54,763 bases of DNA, from NCBI GenBank assembly GCA_040289295.1, contig PSLA01000016.1, positions 1 through 54,763 on the forward strand, given 5' to 3'. Every line of letters begins with the position of its first letter. The first letter of the stretch is position 1. The translations under genes and the position numbers were made by a program. The notes beneath the pieces are model-generated. The model made no database searches. It saw only the letters and a program-made list of their open reading frames with translations, and was not told the origin of the DNA. Positions 39,583 to 48,776 of this stretch are shown piece after piece. The stretch comes from J051 sp040289295. GTDB taxonomy: Bacteria; Armatimonadota; Fimbriimonadia; Fimbriimonadales; ATM1.

Positions 39583-40662
39583 TCACGATTGCAGCGCACG
39601 CCTTATAGCAGCCGCCTGCTCACCGTCGTCCAGCAGGAAACTGTCATGTCCCCAGGGGCAGCGGCAAACCACGACCTCCGCCTCCGCCCCACGTTCGCGC
39701 ACGATGGTGGCCGCCCTTTCTGATGCACTAGGTGGATACAGCGTGTCGCTGGCGAAGGCGATGAACGTGCACGGCGGGCCGGCCTTCGGGTAGTCCGACA
39801 GTTCGAAGTAGTTCGCCGCCCGCGTCAGGATGAGGTAGGTGTTTGCGTCGAACCGCTCAGTGAACTTCGCCGCCTGGTGGCGAAGGTAGCTCTCGACGGC
39901 GAACTCCACATCAAGCGTGTAGACGAAATCCTCTCGTTCCTGGAGTCTGCGCCCGAACTTGCGCTCGAGCGCCTCTCCGCTCAAATACCCCACGTGTCCA
40001 ATCATCCGCGCCACGGCCAGCCCGTCGCTCGGTGGGTCGTCGAGGGGGTAGTCTCCGCCGCGCCACTTCGGGTCACGCATGATCGCCTGGCGACCGATCT
40101 CGTTCAAGGCGATATGCACCGCATTTTGCCGAGCGGCGCCAGCCGTGCAGATAACCCGACCGACGCGCTCCGGGAACTGTCGCGCAAATTCCAGAGCATG
40201 GAACGCACCGGTGCTTGCGCCGACGACCGCGTGAAGTCGTTCAACGCTCATCGCATCGAGCGCCAGCGTCATCGCGCGGACCTGGTCACCGACGGTAAGA
40301 ACCGGGAAGCGGCTTCCGAATGGGTTTTCGTCACCTGCGAGGGTCGCCGGCCCGGTCGAGCCCGAGCACCCGCCGAGAAGATTCGTCCCGACGACGTGGT
40401 AGCGTTCAGTATCGAGTGCCAAACCCGGGCCCACGAGCCTCCCCCACCAGCCTGTGACGTTCGCGTCGCCGGTGAGTGCGTGGCACACGAGGACGGAGTT
40501 GACCCCTCGGCGCTCGCCGAACGTCTGCACGGCGACGTGTGCATTCGGAACAACTTTGCCGGACTCGGTCAGAAAGTCGCCGATTGGGACGGTCGTAGGT
40601 TGCGACGCGGACTCGAGCATCGTCTCGTTGTCCCTAAACAAGGCGGGTTCGGGTTCGGTCAT
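39583..40662 (-). CDS. metX: Homoserine O-acetyltransferase
   Basis: A 359-residue alpha/beta hydrolase that acetylates homoserine for methionine synthesis. Family blocks are VLVCHALTGDANVTGWWG, NLLGGCSGSTGPA and RFPVLTVGDQVRAM; nucleophile S150 is in VVGASTGAFHALEFA (more often GGSMGG), D in FASDTLYPP and H in WGHDSFL complete the triad. The nucleophile elbow variation leaves open a related acyl transfer such as to serine. TAAACT lies ten bases before the ATG; no Shine-Dalgarno site. Confidence 0.9.
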   Translation of the reverse strand: MTEPEPALFRDNETMLESASQPTTVPIGDFLTESGKVVPNAHVAVQTFGERRGVNSVLVCHALTGDANVTGWWGRLVGPGLALDTERYHVVGTNLLGGCSGSTGPATLAGDENPFGSRFPVLTVGDQVRAMTLALDAMSVERLHAVVGASTGAFHALEFARQFPERVGRVICTAGAARQNAVHIALNEIGRQAIMRDPKWRGGDYPLDDPPSDGLAVARMIGHVGYLSGEALERKFGRRLQEREDFVYTLDVEFAVESYLRHQAAKFTERFDANTYLILTRAANYFELSDYPKAGPPCTFIAFASDTLYPPSASERAATIVRERGAEAEVVVCRCPWGHDSFLLDDGEQAAAIRRALQS

Positions 40663-40672
40663 GCGCCGCCGA

Positions 40673-40678
40673 AGTTTA
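40673..40678 (-). promoter_or_regulatory. -10 element of metX
   Basis: TAAACT on the minus strand, ten bases before the ATG at 40662. Confidence 0.35.
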
Positions 40679-40684
40679 CCGGCG

Positions 40685-41560
40685 TCAAACGAGGAGGCCG
40701 AACAGCTCCTCGGCTTCTCGAATCTTCTCGCCGATGTACTCGACTACCGCCTGATTCTCCTCTTCAGTCATGTCGAGCCACTTGCTCACTTCGGGAAGCA
40801 TAGGCGGGACGGGCGCGTTCAGCGGGCTGTATCCCGCAGCGTTAGCAAAGAAGTCCGCCGCCTGGATGCACGCCCGGGTCGGATTGAATTCGCCGTCTTG
40901 CGGGTCGTGGTGTTCGCCGATGAGTTTACGAATGGCCTCTGGGAACTTCCAAGCTGTCGCGAGCATCCGGCCTACCTCGGTGTGATTGATGCCCAGCAGT
41001 TTCTCTTCGGCGACGTGCAGGGGCACGCCATTGTCCTTTGCGTCGAGCAGCGTCCGGGTGTACAGGTCGGTGAATGTGCTGTAGAGGAAGAGCATGCCGA
41101 TATCGTGCAGCAACGCCCCAATGAAGCAGCGGTCTATCTCCGACACGGGCAGGTGCTTGATTCGCGCGATACGCTCCGCTCCTTTGGCCGTGCCGAACGC
41201 GTGACGCCAGAACTGCACGTGCATCTGCCCCATAGCAGCCGAGCGATTTCGGACCAGGCTCATCGCGGCCATGCTGAGCACGAGGTTCCGAATCTGCTGC
41301 ATGCCGAGGATAACGATCGCGTGGTTGGTCGTCGAAACCTGTGCCGAAAGACCGTAGTACGCGCTGTTGACGACGCGCAGCACCTTCGCGCTCAACGCTT
41401 GATCGGAGGAAATGACCTGGTTGAGGGCGGCGGAGGAGGCTTCCGGGCTTTGGGTAATCTCGACGACCTTTACGACCGCCGCAGGAAGGGCGGGCAAGTC
41501 GTGCACAGACCGTTCAATGTAACGGCGCAGGGCTTCGCGGTCAACGGAAAGCATTCCCAC
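40685..41560 (-). CDS. HDOD domain signalling protein
   Basis: A 291-residue protein whose first 210 residues form an HDOD domain: LPALPAAVVKVVEITQSPEA, ISSDQALSAKVLRVVNSAYY, VSTTNHAIVILGMQQIRNLV and FIGALLHDIGMLFLY. HDOD is a degenerate HD phosphohydrolase fold found in regulators of motility, c-di-GMP and cell cycle pathways. No output domain follows. GGTGGGA precedes the ATG. Its partners are not evident from neighbours. Confidence 0.9.
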   Translation of the reverse strand: MGMLSVDREALRRYIERSVHDLPALPAAVVKVVEITQSPEASSAALNQVISSDQALSAKVLRVVNSAYYGLSAQVSTTNHAIVILGMQQIRNLVLSMAAMSLVRNRSAAMGQMHVQFWRHAFGTAKGAERIARIKHLPVSEIDRCFIGALLHDIGMLFLYSTFTDLYTRTLLDAKDNGVPLHVAEEKLLGINHTEVGRMLATAWKFPEAIRKLIGEHHDPQDGEFNPTRACIQAADFFANAAGYSPLNAPVPPMLPEVSKWLDMTEEENQAVVEYIGEKIREAEELFGLLV

Positions 41561-41647
41561 CTTGATTTTCGGCGCGCAGCGCTTCGCTCGTTATGGCGTG
41601 CAGCAACCTTGGCGCGGATCTCTGAAACTTGTGAGGGTTCGGTTGTA

Positions 41648-41673
41648 GGCTCGCGGGACGCTCGCCCTCCCTG
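41648..41673 (+). repeat. Dispersed repeat family B, single copy
   Basis: CTCGCGGGACGCTCGCCCTC plus CCTG, in the 178-base gap between the HDOD gene and the epimerase gene. Confidence 0.75.
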
Positions 41674-41724
41674 AAAAGCTGTGGCTAGCGCCCGCCGAGC
41701 GCTTTCACCCTTAAGGAATTCGGA

Positions 41725-41730
41725 TATTCT
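41725..41730 (+). promoter_or_regulatory. -10 element of the epimerase operon
   Basis: TATTCT ends eight bases before the GTG at 41739, which favours that start over a TTG at 41730 that overlaps the box itself. Confidence 0.45.
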
Positions 41731-41738
41731 TGCCCACG

Positions 41739-42776
41739 GTGGAACTTGCTTGCACGCGTAGGGTGCTTCAGAAGCGGCGTCCTCTGACCATCAGCCGCGG
41801 CACTTCCTCAGAGACCGAGAACCTTTTCCTTGAAGTGCGCCACGGGTCGCTGGTCGGCATCGGCGAGATGGCGCCGATCGGCTACGAAGTGGCGCAGTCG
41901 GCAGTGAGAGCCGAGCAGGAGCTGCTCTCGCTTTCGGATTGCCTGGCCGGCGTTGAGCCGTTCTCCATTCACGCGGTGGAGCAAGCCGCAGCGGCTGCTG
42001 GAGTGTGCTCCTCGGCGATGGCGGCTCTCAACATGGCGTGCTGGGATTGGGTTGGCAGACGTGTTGGTCAGCCGGTGTGGCGTCTGCTCGGCCTATCCGG
42101 TCGGACGGTGCCGACAAGCGTAACCGTTGGGATCAACCCGCCGGAACGAGTGCGCGAGTTGGTGCAGGAGCTGTTCGCCGAGGTTGGCGCGGAAGTGTCG
42201 CTGAAGCTGAAACTGGGCGGTCCGGAAGGTGTGGAGGCTGACAAGGCTGTCTTTGCGGCTGCGCGCGAGAGTTTGTGGCCTGGTGCGACGATCCGTGTGG
42301 ATGCCAACGGCGGATGGAGCGACTCCGACGCGCCGGCGATGCTCCGTTGGCTTGCTGAGCGAGGCTGCGACTATGCAGAGCAACCGGTTGCGTTCGAAGA
42401 CGCCTGCGCTTTGAAGTGCCTCCGCCAGCGGCCACTGCCTGTGTACTTGGACGAGTCGGTGAAGACCTCCCGAGACGTGCCCGCCGTCGCAGCGTACTGC
42501 GACGGAGTGAACATCAAACTGATGAAGTGTGGCGGCATCAGTGAGGCTCTTCGAATTGTGCACACAGCGCGTGCCCACGGACTGCGGACCATGCTCGGCT
42601 GCTTTTCCGAGTCTTCCCTCTCGATTACTGCAGCCGCCCAACTCTCCGACCTGATTGACGCAATTGATCTGGACAGCCATCTAAACCTCGCAAACGACCC
42701 GTTCCAAGGCGCAACATTGGTAGAAGGACGGCTCGTCTGCTCGGCTGCGCCGGGCTTAGGGGTTGTGCCTCGATGA
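41739..42776 (+). CDS. Dipeptide epimerase / N-acyl amino acid racemase of the enolase superfamily (DgcA-like)
   Basis: About 345 residues of the mandelate racemase / muconate-lactonizing group. Catalytic KxK is in VSLKLKLGGP, metal acids are in IRVDANGG, YAEQPV and VYLDESV, and the second lysine lies in GVNIKLMKCGG. GCFSESSLSITAAAQLSDLI is the Ala-Glu epimerase block. Its stop overlaps the start of a DUF1611 gene by four bases. That pairing matches both the L-Ala-D/L-Glu epimerase context and the DgcA racemase of the D-glutamate catabolic pair DgcN-DgcA. Confidence 0.85.
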   Translation: MELACTRRVLQKRRPLTISRGTSSETENLFLEVRHGSLVGIGEMAPIGYEVAQSAVRAEQELLSLSDCLAGVEPFSIHAVEQAAAAAGVCSSAMAALNMACWDWVGRRVGQPVWRLLGLSGRTVPTSVTVGINPPERVRELVQELFAEVGAEVSLKLKLGGPEGVEADKAVFAAARESLWPGATIRVDANGGWSDSDAPAMLRWLAERGCDYAEQPVAFEDACALKCLRQRPLPVYLDESVKTSRDVPAVAAYCDGVNIKLMKCGGISEALRIVHTARAHGLRTMLGCFSESSLSITAAAQLSDLIDAIDLDSHLNLANDPFQGATLVEGRLVCSAAPGLGVVPR

Positions 42777-43828
42777 ATAGCTCACCACTCGGTGAGGGTG
42801 CAAGAGTCGCGATCCTCATGCAGGGGTACCTGTGCGACCACTTCGGCAAACTTGGTTTCGGGATGTTGCGCTACTCACCGGCAGAAATCGTTGCGGTGGT
42901 AGACGCAGACCACGCCGGCGATGACCTTCCCTCGCTGACCGGCATCCCCTGCTGCACACCAATAGTGTCGTCATCCAACGAGGCTCGCGACTTGGGGGCG
43001 GAGGCGCTCGTGCTCGGGGTCGCGCCTCCTGGCGGCAAGCTCCCCCAGGACTGGTGGGAGGAGGTACTCAAGGCGCTGCGGCTGGGCATGCTTGTTGTCA
43101 ACCCATTGCATAAGCCGCTCTCCACAAACGAGGAAGTGCGCCGCTTGGGAGGGCGCGTGTGGGACGTACGCGTAGAGCCACCCGACCTTGACACCGCAGC
43201 GGCAAGGGCGCTCGTCTTGTCCTGTGCGCGCGTGCTCACGGTCGGCACGGACATGGCCGTGGGGAAGATGACGGCCTCGTTGGAGATGACGTTCGCGGCG
43301 CGGCGCATTGGTGTGGCTGCTGAGTTCGTCGCCACGGGGCAGACGGGAATATGTATCTGGGGCAGTGGCGTGGCGGTTGACGCAGTGCGCCTCGACTTCG
43401 CGCCGGGCGCCGTCGAGCGTGAGACGCTCCGCGCCGCTTCGGAGAGCGGCGCCGATGTGCTGTTCATCGAGGGCCAAGGCGCCATCAACCATCCCGCGGC
43501 ATCCGCGACGCTTGCGATCATGCGGGGATGCATGCCGACCCATCTGGTGCTGTGCGCCCGGGCGCAACAGCGCTCGCTGTGGCGCTTTCCCGACTTGCGG
43601 ATTCCACCGGTGCGGTCGCTCATTGAGACCTACGAGACAATGGCTGCCGGCGGTGGGGTGTTCCCGCGCCCTCAGACCATCGGCATCGCGCTCGACACGC
43701 ACGAGTTGGATGAGTCTCAGGCTTTGCAAGCCGGTGAGCGTTTGGAGAGCGAGGTGGGATTGCCGGTCGTAGACCCGGTGCGACATGGTGCGGCGCGTTT
43801 AGTTGAGTGGCTAGTCCAGAAACGGTGA
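42773..43828 (+). CDS. DUF1611 family P-loop protein (DgcN-like)
   Basis: A 351-residue protein with an N-terminal Rossmann-like region (AEIVAVVDADHAGDDLPSLT, EALVLGVAPPGGKLPQDWW) and a C-terminal P-loop domain whose nucleotide motif is VGTDMAVGKMTASLEM, followed by FVATGQTGICIWG and DVLFIEGQGAINHPA. DUF1611 includes DgcN, reported to N-acetylate D-glutamate before racemisation by DgcA. Translational coupling to the epimerase gene supports joint action. No dehydrogenase or deacetylase for later steps is adjacent, though the M14 aspartoacylase-like gene at 23919 could deacylate such products. Confidence 0.82.
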   Translation: MNSSPLGEGARVAILMQGYLCDHFGKLGFGMLRYSPAEIVAVVDADHAGDDLPSLTGIPCCTPIVSSSNEARDLGAEALVLGVAPPGGKLPQDWWEEVLKALRLGMLVVNPLHKPLSTNEEVRRLGGRVWDVRVEPPDLDTAAARALVLSCARVLTVGTDMAVGKMTASLEMTFAARRIGVAAEFVATGQTGICIWGSGVAVDAVRLDFAPGAVERETLRAASESGADVLFIEGQGAINHPAASATLAIMRGCMPTHLVLCARAQQRSLWRFPDLRIPPVRSLIETYETMAAGGGVFPRPQTIGIALDTHELDESQALQAGERLESEVGLPVVDPVRHGAARLVEWLVQKR

Positions 43829-43895
43829 GTCTGGATGGTATAGCTCCTTCGCTGTCGCGGCTCGTCGAAAGATGGGACATCCGGTTCCACACCCC

Positions 43896-43920
43896 AGGGA
43901 GCGTGAGCGTCCTCGCGAAC
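43896..43920 (+). repeat. Dispersed repeat family B, single copy
   Basis: AGGGAGCGTGAGCGTCCTCG followed by CGAAC, 67 bases after the DUF1611 stop. Confidence 0.8.
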
Positions 43921-43947
43921 AATCCTTACGCGCGGAACGGCGCACGC

Positions 43948-44199
43948 CTACCGCTGGATCCGTCGCCTCATGGCCAGCGCAACGCCGACCAACCCCGCTA
44001 CCACGAGTGCGAGAAGCAGCCCCGCCAGACGGTGAAAGCCAATGGCTGAATCAATCCACTCGGCGACCAAGGTGAACAGAGCTATTCCCGCTCCCAACTC
44101 CACCGCTTCGCGGCCGGGCCTGGACTGCCGGGTCGCCATCAGCAGCAGCCCCACGACGACCGCCACGCCCGCGATGCCCAGACCCCACGGTAGAACCAT
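43948..44199 (-). CDS. Small membrane protein, unknown
   Basis: An 83-residue protein with three hydrophobic segments (LPWGLGIAGVAVVVGLLLMA, ELGAGIALFTLVAEWIDSAI, LAGLLLALVVAGLVGVALAM) and a basic end. No family recognised. An in-frame extension to 44250 would overlap the mutY start. Divergent from mutY. Confidence 0.6.
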   Translation of the reverse strand: MVLPWGLGIAGVAVVVGLLLMATRQSRPGREAVELGAGIALFTLVAEWIDSAIGFHRLAGLLLALVVAGLVGVALAMRRRIQR

Positions 44200-44235
44200 C
44201 GCGCACGTGATACCCGGGGTACGCTGCCGGGCGAG

Positions 44236-45276
44236 ATGAGCGAGCCGCAAGCAACGGTGGTTAACGGTGCGTCTCTCCGACGGAGGCTACTCGCTTGGTA
44301 CCGCCGCAACCGACGCGACCTTCCTTGGCGAGGCAGAGACGCGTGGGGCGTGTGGGTAAGCGAAGTGATGCTCCAGCAGACGCGCGCCGCGTTCGTCGAG
44401 CGGTATTACGAACCCTTTCTGCGCCGCTTCCCGACACCGAGGGCGCTCGCCGAAGCACCGATGGACGAGGCGATGGTACATTGGGAGGGGCTGGGCTACT
44501 ACCGCCGGCTAGACCGCCTGAAGGAGTCAGCCTCGCGTGTTGCGCGAGAAGGCATCCCGACCCGCTATGATGAGTTGCGCCGTTTGCCCGGCTTGGGAGA
44601 GTACACGGCGGCTGCAGTTGCAAGCATCGCGTTCGGCGAGAGGGTCGCCGCCGTTGATGGCAACGTTGCACGAGTAGTTGCCCGGGTTGCGTGTCTGGAG
44701 GTTGGCGGTGCGGCGCTCGCAGGTCATGCGCGTGACCTTTCGCACGCTTGGATGGGGAAGAGCGCCGAGCCCGGCGAATGGAACCAAGCAATGATGGAAT
44801 TGGGCGCGACCGTCTGCCATCCGCGCTCGCCGAAGTGCACGGAGTGTCCGATCGAGTCGCTCTGCATCGCTCGGTCGCTCGGTCGACAGGCGGACCTGCC
44901 GCCTCGCCGGCAGAAGCGGATGGTGGAGAAAATGCACGCCGTTGTGTGCATGGTTGCTGAGGGCAGGGTCGGCGTTCGCCGGATTGCGGAAGGTCGCTGG
45001 TGGCGAGGAATGTACGAGTTCCCGCGAATCGAGGTCCCGCTGGGCAAAGACCCTCTGCACGCCCTGAGGAGCGAAGGGTGGACGAACCTTCGAGCGTTTT
45101 GTGAGGTTCGCCACGTCGTTACGGACCATCGGATCACTCTCAAGGCATTCATAACCGACTCGCTCCGCACAGACAAGAACCTGGTGCTCGCCACTTTTGA
45201 GGAGCTGCGGAGGCTGCCGATGCCCGCGGCCCAACGACGGGTGGCGCGTACGCTCCTCGGCGCGTGTTCCGGGTGA
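44236..45276 (+). CDS. mutY: A/G-specific adenine DNA glycosylase
   Basis: A 346-residue base-excision enzyme that removes A opposite 8-oxoG. Catalytic E43 is in VSEVMLQQTR, the helix-hairpin-helix is LPGLGEYTAAAVASIAFGE with D141 in AVDGNV, and the iron-sulfur cluster cysteines are C194, C201, C204 and C210 (Cx6Cx2Cx5C). A C-terminal NUDIX-like domain for 8-oxoG recognition follows. Complete. TACGCT lies ten bases before the ATG; fliD follows after 15 bases. Confidence 0.96.
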   Translation: MSEPQATVVNGASLRRRLLAWYRRNRRDLPWRGRDAWGVWVSEVMLQQTRAAFVERYYEPFLRRFPTPRALAEAPMDEAMVHWEGLGYYRRLDRLKESASRVAREGIPTRYDELRRLPGLGEYTAAAVASIAFGERVAAVDGNVARVVARVACLEVGGAALAGHARDLSHAWMGKSAEPGEWNQAMMELGATVCHPRSPKCTECPIESLCIARSLGRQADLPPRRQKRMVEKMHAVVCMVAEGRVGVRRIAEGRWWRGMYEFPRIEVPLGKDPLHALRSEGWTNLRAFCEVRHVVTDHRITLKAFITDSLRTDKNLVLATFEELRRLPMPAAQRRVARTLLGACSG

Positions 45277-45291
45277 CGCTAAGCGTCCAGG

Positions 45292-47586
45292 ATGCCGACA
45301 ATCTCCATTGGAGCAATGGCATTTGGCGGGGGCGTATCGTTCACTGGGATCAGCTCGGGGATTGACACCGAGTCAATCATCGCGCGCATCCTTCAACTGG
45401 AGCGGCGGCCGATCCAGCGACTTCTGATTCAGAAGGGCCAACTGACAAACAGGCAAACCGCGGTTGACCAGTACAAGTCCCTGATCGGCAACGTACGCAC
45501 GGCTGCCCAGACGCTCAATGCGGCGAGCACGTTCCAATTGGTCAAGGCTGCTAGCAGCGACAGCAGCGTGGCGACCATAACCGCGGGAGTGGGCGCCCTG
45601 CCGGGGGTGTATGACCTCGCGGTTTCGCGCCTCGCGCAAACGCACAAGTTGGCTTCTGCCGCTCAGAGCGGTGCGACCACGGCGCTCAACCTGTCCGGGA
45701 CCTTTCTCGTAAACGGCAAGGTGATAACGGTGCAGACTAACGACTCGCTAACCGCGATCGCCACAAAGATCAACGAGGCCCGCGCAGGCGTTACTGCCTC
45801 AATCATCAACGGCGGCAATGGCAACACATTTCTGACAATCACGGCAAACTCAAGCGGAGCGGAAAACAAGGTCGCGCTGAGTGACGTTGCGTCGGGAACG
45901 GTTTTGAGCTCGCTCGGCTTTCTGTCGGGCGCGGCGTCCATTCGCAAGGCGATAACGAACGGCGCAGAGAGTATCGCATTCGCCGCCAGCGTGTCCACAA
46001 TCGGTTCGCTACTGAACGTTACAGTCCCGCCGAGCACGATTCAGATCAACGGCACGAACGTTTCCGTGGACTTTGCGAACGACTCGCTTGCCGATCTGGC
46101 GAGCCGAATAACGGCAAACGTTCCTAACGTCACGGCGACCGTCGTTACCGCTGAGCATAACGGACAAACCGTCTACAAACTTCAGATTGTTGGTGATGCC
46201 GGCACGCCCACTTTCGTCGATGAGAACAGGGTGTTAGAAAACATCGGCATCCTCCAGACGGCATTCGGTAACGAGCTTTTGGCCGCACAGGATGCGCAGT
46301 TCACTCTCGACGGGGTGTCGCTGACCAGCGCAAGCAACACAGTTACCAACGTCATCGCGGGCGCAACCATAACGCTGCTGAAGGCGGACCCTGCATCGCC
46401 GCCCAGGACAACCCTCTCGTTGACGAGAGACAACGAAGCGATTCGAACCAAGGTGCAAGCTCTCGCCGAGGCGTACAACGCTGTTGTTGATTTCTTGAAG
46501 AGCGCAGCCAGTTTCGACTCTGAGACGCTCGAGTCCGGGCCGCTGTTCGGCAACTCGACCGTGTCGCTGATTCAGGAGCAGATGGCACGCGCCTTGCTTC
46601 AGTCTCCGGGCGGCGTGACGGGACCCTACAGAAACCTACTTGCAATCGGCGTAGACTTCGACTCCAGCGGAAAGATGACGCTTGACAGCGCGAAGTTCAA
46701 CGAGGCGCTGGCGACGAACCTGAAGAACGTTACAGACCTGTTTATCGAGACCGGCCGTATAGACGACCCCGACATCCAGTTCGTTTCCGCGACGAGCAAA
46801 ACCAAGCCGAGCGGCCTTGTTGGATACACGGTGAACATCACGCAAATCGCCACGCAAGGCACAATGACCGCCGGAGTCGCCTTCACCGGAACGAGTTCGC
46901 AAGAAGAAACGCTTACCTTCGGCGGCACGCTCTTCGGAAACACGGAATACAACCTGACGGTGCCAGCAGGCACCACAATTGACACGCTAATTGCACTGAT
47001 CAACCAGGACGCCAAGCTGAAGGACCTCGTCGTCGCCAGCAAAACGGCATCCAACGAGTTGGTGCTCACGTCAAAGAAGTACGGCTCGCCAGGCGACTTC
47101 ACCGTGAAGAGCAGCCTTCCCGCAGCGAGCGACAACAGCGGTATCGGCGACTCGGTGATTAACGTCACGGGACTTGACGTCGCAGGAACCATAAACGGGG
47201 AGCCCGCGACCGGTAGCGGCCAAATCTTGAAAGGCGACGCGGGCAACCCAAACACCGATGGCCTCAGCATCCTTGTCAAGGGCGGGGCAACCGGAAACCG
47301 AGGACAACTCATCTTCACCAAGGGCGCGGCATCCGTAATGGAGGAGGCGCTCAACGCCGCGCTCGACTTCGTGAACGGCTTCCTTACCTCCGAGACGAAC
47401 GCCATCCAGGCACAAATCGACGACATCAACGATCGGGTCGCCCGAATCGAGGAAAACCTGCAGCGGCGAGAGGAGTTCCTCCGTCGTCAGTTCAACGCGA
47501 TGGAAGAGGCCATGGCGGCGCTGCAGGCGCAGAGCGCCCAGCTTGCCTCCATCATGGCAAACATATCCGCCCAGACGAGGCGTTAG
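45292..47586 (+). CDS. fliD: Flagellar hook-associated protein 2 (filament cap)
   Basis: A 764-residue cap protein, longer than the usual 450-700. The N-terminus SFTGISSGIDTESIIARILQ is the family signature; DLAVSRLAQTHKLAS, then several repeated beta modules (for example TSRDNEAIRT-like joints at VQALAEAYNAVVDFL) and the C-terminal coiled coil (DDINDRVARIEENLQRREEF, LRRQFNAMEEAMAALQAQSA) are as expected. FliD caps the filament and folds flagellin. The central region has an insert with TGTSSQEETLTFGG repeats. Its stop overlaps the convergent ABC permease gene by four bases. No fliS or fliC is nearby. Confidence 0.94.
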   Translation: MPTISIGAMAFGGGVSFTGISSGIDTESIIARILQLERRPIQRLLIQKGQLTNRQTAVDQYKSLIGNVRTAAQTLNAASTFQLVKAASSDSSVATITAGVGALPGVYDLAVSRLAQTHKLASAAQSGATTALNLSGTFLVNGKVITVQTNDSLTAIATKINEARAGVTASIINGGNGNTFLTITANSSGAENKVALSDVASGTVLSSLGFLSGAASIRKAITNGAESIAFAASVSTIGSLLNVTVPPSTIQINGTNVSVDFANDSLADLASRITANVPNVTATVVTAEHNGQTVYKLQIVGDAGTPTFVDENRVLENIGILQTAFGNELLAAQDAQFTLDGVSLTSASNTVTNVIAGATITLLKADPASPPRTTLSLTRDNEAIRTKVQALAEAYNAVVDFLKSAASFDSETLESGPLFGNSTVSLIQEQMARALLQSPGGVTGPYRNLLAIGVDFDSSGKMTLDSAKFNEALATNLKNVTDLFIETGRIDDPDIQFVSATSKTKPSGLVGYTVNITQIATQGTMTAGVAFTGTSSQEETLTFGGTLFGNTEYNLTVPAGTTIDTLIALINQDAKLKDLVVASKTASNELVLTSKKYGSPGDFTVKSSLPAASDNSGIGDSVINVTGLDVAGTINGEPATGSGQILKGDAGNPNTDGLSILVKGGATGNRGQLIFTKGAASVMEEALNAALDFVNGFLTSETNAIQAQIDDINDRVARIEENLQRREEFLRRQFNAMEEAMAALQAQSAQLASIMANISAQTRR

Positions 47587-48776
47587 GTGCGAAGCAGTAC
47601 CTTCTCGCTCAGGAACAGCCGAACCGAAAGCCACACGCCGGCAGCCGCCAAGACCGCGCTGAACCCCAGGGTAACCAGAAAGCGGTAAATGTCAACGTTG
47701 TTCATCAACGCCTCGCGCAAGACGGTCGCGCTGTTCAGCACGGGGATGAACGGCAGCCACGGCGAAGTTGTGAACTCCGTGTAGCCGATGAACTGGCTGG
47801 CTATCGCCGGAACCAACACCACGAAGCTCAGCCACGACAGGTAACCGTTTACCTCGCGCATGTTCCGGCCGAAGGTTGAAACCGCAAGCAACATGCCCGC
47901 AAAGAACAGCACGAGCGGGATGAGAGTCGCGACGATTGCGATCGCAGAGAGGGGCGAGAGCGCAAGACCTTCGCCAAACATCGGCTCTAGGGCAGGCACG
48001 CGAACCAATGCAAGCACCACCACCCCGAGAAGGGCAGAGAAGCAACTCGCAAACGAAACGGTTGCCAACGCAAGGAACTTGCCGACCGCCACCGAGGAGC
48101 GACTGACTGGGGTTACCAGGAGCGTCTCCAGAGACCCTCGCTCCTTCTCACCAGCCACCAGGTCCGCAACGATGGAGAAACCTCCGTAGAACGCCCACAG
48201 CACGATAAGGTAGGGAAGGAACGAAACGAGCCAAGCACCCGCGAACGCCTTACCAGTCTCTGCCTCTTGCTCCTTCATGACGAACGGAGTGAACGCCTCT
48301 GGATCCAGACCGCGAGAGACCATCCGTGCGCGCTGTTCCAACTCGCCATGCTTCTGCACGACGGCTCGCACCATCGTCAACGCCACGCGGCTGACCGTCT
48401 CGTTAGGATCGAATAGTGCGGTGAACTCGGCCGCTTCGTGGTTAGCAAACCGTTGTCTAAAGTTGGCGGGAAACACCAGCACGACGCGGCCCTCCTTCTT
48501 GCGCAACGCTTCCGCTGGATCCGCGCCGTCGGGGAGCTCTTTCAGCTTGAATAGGCCGCTCGCGCGCATCGGTTCGAGCAGCGGAGCCCCCGCGCTCTCG
48601 TTGACGACCAAGATCGTGTGCGCGCGAGGCTTTTCCAGTACTTCGTTCACGGTCGCAAAGCCCAAGATGAGCAACAACTCGAGAATGAAAGGCCCAAGCA
48701 ACGCGGTGGCGAGCACGCGGCGGTCGCGCGAGAACTCTTTCAACTCCTTCGCGAAGATCGTGCGCCAAGCGCTCAA
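47583..48776 (-). CDS. ABC-2 type permease (NatB-like)
   Basis: A 397-residue permease: one N-terminal membrane helix (LLGPFILELLLILGFATVN), a large extracytoplasmic domain, then five more helices including FLPYLIVLWAFYGGFSIVAD and VLFFAGMLLAVSTFGRNMRE. DLVAGEKERGSLETLLVTPV is the ABC-2 coupling signature shared with the sodium exporter NatB. The start overlaps the ATPase stop by four bases. The substrate may be Na+ or a toxic compound; sequence alone does not tell. Confidence 0.9.
   Translation of the reverse strand: MSAWRTIFAKELKEFSRDRRVLATALLGPFILELLLILGFATVNEVLEKPRAHTILVVNESAGAPLLEPMRASGLFKLKELPDGADPAEALRKKEGRVVLVFPANFRQRFANHEAAEFTALFDPNETVSRVALTMVRAVVQKHGELEQRARMVSRGLDPEAFTPFVMKEQEAETGKAFAGAWLVSFLPYLIVLWAFYGGFSIVADLVAGEKERGSLETLLVTPVSRSSVAVGKFLALATVSFASCFSALLGVVVLALVRVPALEPMFGEGLALSPLSAIAIVATLIPLVLFFAGMLLAVSTFGRNMREVNGYLSWLSFVVLVPAIASQFIGYTEFTTSPWLPFIPVLNSATVLREALMNNVDIYRFLVTLGFSAVLAAAGVWLSVRLFLSEKVLLRT

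Noticed and set aside
40454..41674. 406-residue plus-strand frame across metX and the HDOD gene
   Set aside because: It spans two real minus-strand genes and ends in a repeat; no protein family resemblance.
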